In this document: piece after piece, positions 5,675-6,912 of the stretch
How the letters are laid out: every line of letters starts with the position of its first letter
Numbering within the stretch: position 1 is the first letter of the stretch
Assembly (NCBI GenBank): GCA_021159405.1
Contig: JAGGRX010000164.1
Coordinates: 1-6,912, forward strand
Reading direction: 5' to 3'
Source: Candidatus Bipolaricaulota bacterium
Lineage (GTDB): Bacteria > Bipolaricaulota > Bipolaricaulia > Bipolaricaulales > Bipolaricaulaceae
DNA length: 6,912 nt
The notes under the pieces: model-generated
The model's database searches: none
What the model was told of the DNA's origin: nothing
Seen by the model: only the letters and a program-made list of their open reading frames with translations
Program-made: the position numbers and the translations under genes

Positions 5675-6471
5675 TTCAAGGCCAAATGGTCCAGCTCTCC
5701 CAAGATATCCGGGACGAAGGGGCCCCGGCCTTCCAGGTGCGGGACCTCTCCTTCTTTTACGGGAAAGAGCAAGTCCTGAAGGGGATCACCTTGGACATCC
5801 CCAAACGCAAGGTGACGGCCATCATGGGGCCCTCCGGCTGCGGCAAGTCTACGTTCCTGCGGGTGCTCAACCGCTTGTACGAGATCGTCCCCGGGGCCAG
5901 GGCGACCGGGGAAGTGTGGTTTGATGGGCGGAACATCCTGGACCCCCGGGTGGACGTGGTGGGACTGCGCCGCCGCATCGGCATGGTGTTCCAAAAGCCC
6001 AACCCGTTCCCAAAGTCGGTGTTCGATAACGTGGCCTACGGCCCCAGGATCCACGGGGTGCGCCGGCGGGAGTTGAAAGCGATCGTGGAGCGGGCCCTGC
6101 GGCAGGCGGCCCTGTGGGATGAGGTCAAGGACAAACTCCACAAAAGCGCCTTCGACCTCTCCGGGGGCCAGCAGCAGAGGCTGTGCATCGCCCGGGCCCT
6201 GGCTACCAGCCCAGAGGTCCTCCTCATGGACGAGCCCACCAGCGCCCTGGATCCCGCAGCCACGGCAAGGATCGAGGGGCTCGTGAGAACGCTCAAGGAG
6301 GATTTCACAGTGGTCATCGTGACCCACAATCTCCAACAGGCGGCCAGGGTATCCGACCACACCGCTTTCCTGCTCCTGGGGGAGCTGGTTGAGTATGCCC
6401 CCACGGAGGAGCTGTTCACCCGGCCCAAGGATCCCCGTACGGAAGCCTACCTTGCCGGGAGGTTCAGCTAA
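5668..6471 (+). CDS. pstB: PstB, phosphate ABC transporter ATP-binding protein
   Basis: The 267-residue ABC ATPase has all its elements in order: Walker A GPSGCGKST (54-62), the Q-loop in VFQKPNPFPKS (Q109), where the PNPFP sequence is diagnostic for PstB, signature LSGGQQQR (164-171), Walker B VLLMDEP (E189 as catalytic base), D-loop SALDP, and switch His220 in IVTHNLQQA. It hydrolyses ATP on the cytoplasmic face to drive phosphate import through PstC and PstA. The first 18 or so residues are variable and precede the conserved FQVRDLSFFYG strand. The length is normal for the family. No phoU follows in this window; the next gene, 49 bases on, is coaX. A long reading frame on the opposite strand here is a codon-bias shadow. 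Confidence 0.97.
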   Translation: MVVQGQMVQLSQDIRDEGAPAFQVRDLSFFYGKEQVLKGITLDIPKRKVTAIMGPSGCGKSTFLRVLNRLYEIVPGARATGEVWFDGRNILDPRVDVVGLRRRIGMVFQKPNPFPKSVFDNVAYGPRIHGVRRRELKAIVERALRQAALWDEVKDKLHKSAFDLSGGQQQRLCIARALATSPEVLLMDEPTSALDPAATARIEGLVRTLKEDFTVVIVTHNLQQAARVSDHTAFLLLGELVEYAPTEELFTRPKDPRTEAYLAGRFS

Positions 6472-6508
6472 CGAGGTGGAGGAGCTCAATCCGGTTCCGG
6501 GGGAGGGA

Positions 6509-6514
6509 TAAAAT
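6509..6514 (+). promoter_or_regulatory. Putative -10 box for a leaderless coaX transcript
   Basis: TAAAAT fits TANNNT and ends 6 bases before the coaX ATG. Transcription would then begin at or next to the start codon. No Shine-Dalgarno sequence sits at useful spacing; the nearest purine run (GGGGGAGGG, 6499-6507) ends 13 bases before the ATG. No convincing -35 is seen. There is also no terminator between pstB and coaX, so read-through from the pst operon remains possible. Confidence 0.4.
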
Positions 6515-6520
6515 AGCGCT

Positions 6521-6912
6521 ATGCTCCTTGCGGTGGACATCGGCAACACTGAGATCGGCCTTGGGGTGTGGGAAGGGGGCTGGCGGACGCGTTTTCGGGT
6601 CCGTACCGTGGTGGGCAAGACCCCGGACGAATACGGGGTCCTCCTTGAGGGGCTCCTTGCCGGGAAAGGCCTGGATCGCAAGGCCATCCAACGTGCGGTG
6701 ATAGGGAGCGTGGTCCCGCCCTTGACCTGTGTGTTCCGGGAACTCTTATCCCGGTGGCTGGGGCGCCCTCCTTTGGTAGTGGGGCCGGGGGTGAAGACGG
6801 GCCTGAACCTCAGGGTGGACCATCCGTCGGAAGTGGGGGCGGATCTGGTAGCGGGTGCGGTGGCGGCCTACGAACGGTTCCGCACGGACTGCATTGTGGT
6901 GGACTTCGGGAC
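6521..6912 (+). CDS. coaX: CoaX, type III pantothenate kinase, N-terminal part (3' truncated by window)
   Basis: About 130 codons are visible before the window ends; family members are about 250-260 residues. The protein begins MLLAVDIGNTEIGLGV, the acidic phosphate-binding loop of the ASKHA fold. GSVVPPL, VGPGVKTGLNLRVDHP, EVGADLVAGAVAAYE and VVDFG follow, in the order characteristic of CoaX. The enzyme phosphorylates pantothenate as the first step of coenzyme A synthesis and, unlike type I and II kinases, needs a monovalent cation and has poor ATP affinity. The Asp of the GAD motif is the expected catalytic residue and is present. The residue after it is Leu where family members commonly have Arg. 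CoaX is not a phosphate-transport protein, so its place behind pstB is probably incidental. Confidence 0.93.
   Translation, partial: MLLAVDIGNTEIGLGVWEGGWRTRFRVRTVVGKTPDEYGVLLEGLLAGKGLDRKAIQRAVIGSVVPPLTCVFRELLSRWLGRPPLVVGPGVKTGLNLRVDHPSEVGADLVAGAVAAYERFRTDCIVVDFG

Noticed and set aside
6472..6508. Possible terminator between pstB and coaX (CCGGTTCCGG)
   Set aside because: The arms would leave a 2-base loop and no T-tract follows.
5620..6687. 355-codon open frame on the minus strand across pstB and the start of coaX
   Set aside because: It is antisense to two clearly conserved genes, its translation is Pro/Gly/Arg/His-rich low-complexity sequence with no recognisable motifs, and such antisense frames are common in GC-rich codon-biased genes.

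Overview
The window is GC-rich, densely packed DNA with every gene on the + strand, and it reads as a chromosomal segment of a bacterium. Support for this comes from a complete pst phosphate-transport operon preceded by a textbook Shine-Dalgarno sequence, sigma70-like promoters, GTG/TTG starts and 4-7 base gene overlaps. Two traits point to a deep-branching or thermophile-associated lineage rather than a proteobacterium. The PhoU homologue is the AbrB-headed type best known from archaea, and two genes have a -10-like TANNNT box almost touching the start codon, as in leaderless transcripts of the Deinococcus-Thermus group. Candidatus Bipolaricaulota (Acetothermia) or a similar phylum would fit, but this is a guess from style, not a demonstrated assignment.

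Layout. Positions 2-934 hold the C-terminal third or so of a molybdopterin-binding xanthine dehydrogenase/aldehyde oxidase-type subunit, cut by the window edge. Immediately after its stop, 935-1066 encodes an orphan C-terminal tail of RadC without its metal-binding JAMM motif: a gene relic. Positions 1118-1873 encode a TIM-barrel protein of the endonuclease IV/sugar isomerase superfamily that keeps all nine metal-ligand positions of endonuclease IV. Positions 1928-2920 encode an AbrB-PhoU fusion with its own predicted promoter. After a 178-base AT-rich intergenic region come pstS (3099-3929), pstC (3942-4829), pstA (4826-5674) and pstB (5668-6471). A partial coaX (type III pantothenate kinase) begins at 6521 and runs off the end.

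How they work together. PstS captures phosphate outside the membrane, PstC and PstA form the channel, and PstB supplies the ATPase. The canonical phoU downstream of pstB is absent from this window (coaX follows instead). The PhoU function is supplied upstream by a protein carrying its own predicted DNA-binding domain, next to a regulatory region that separates it from pstS. The most interesting hypothesis here is that this fusion couples transporter state directly to pst transcription, possibly without a PhoR/PhoB pair; neither gene is visible in the window. The xdh fragment, radC relic and TIM-barrel gene have no evident link to phosphate uptake.
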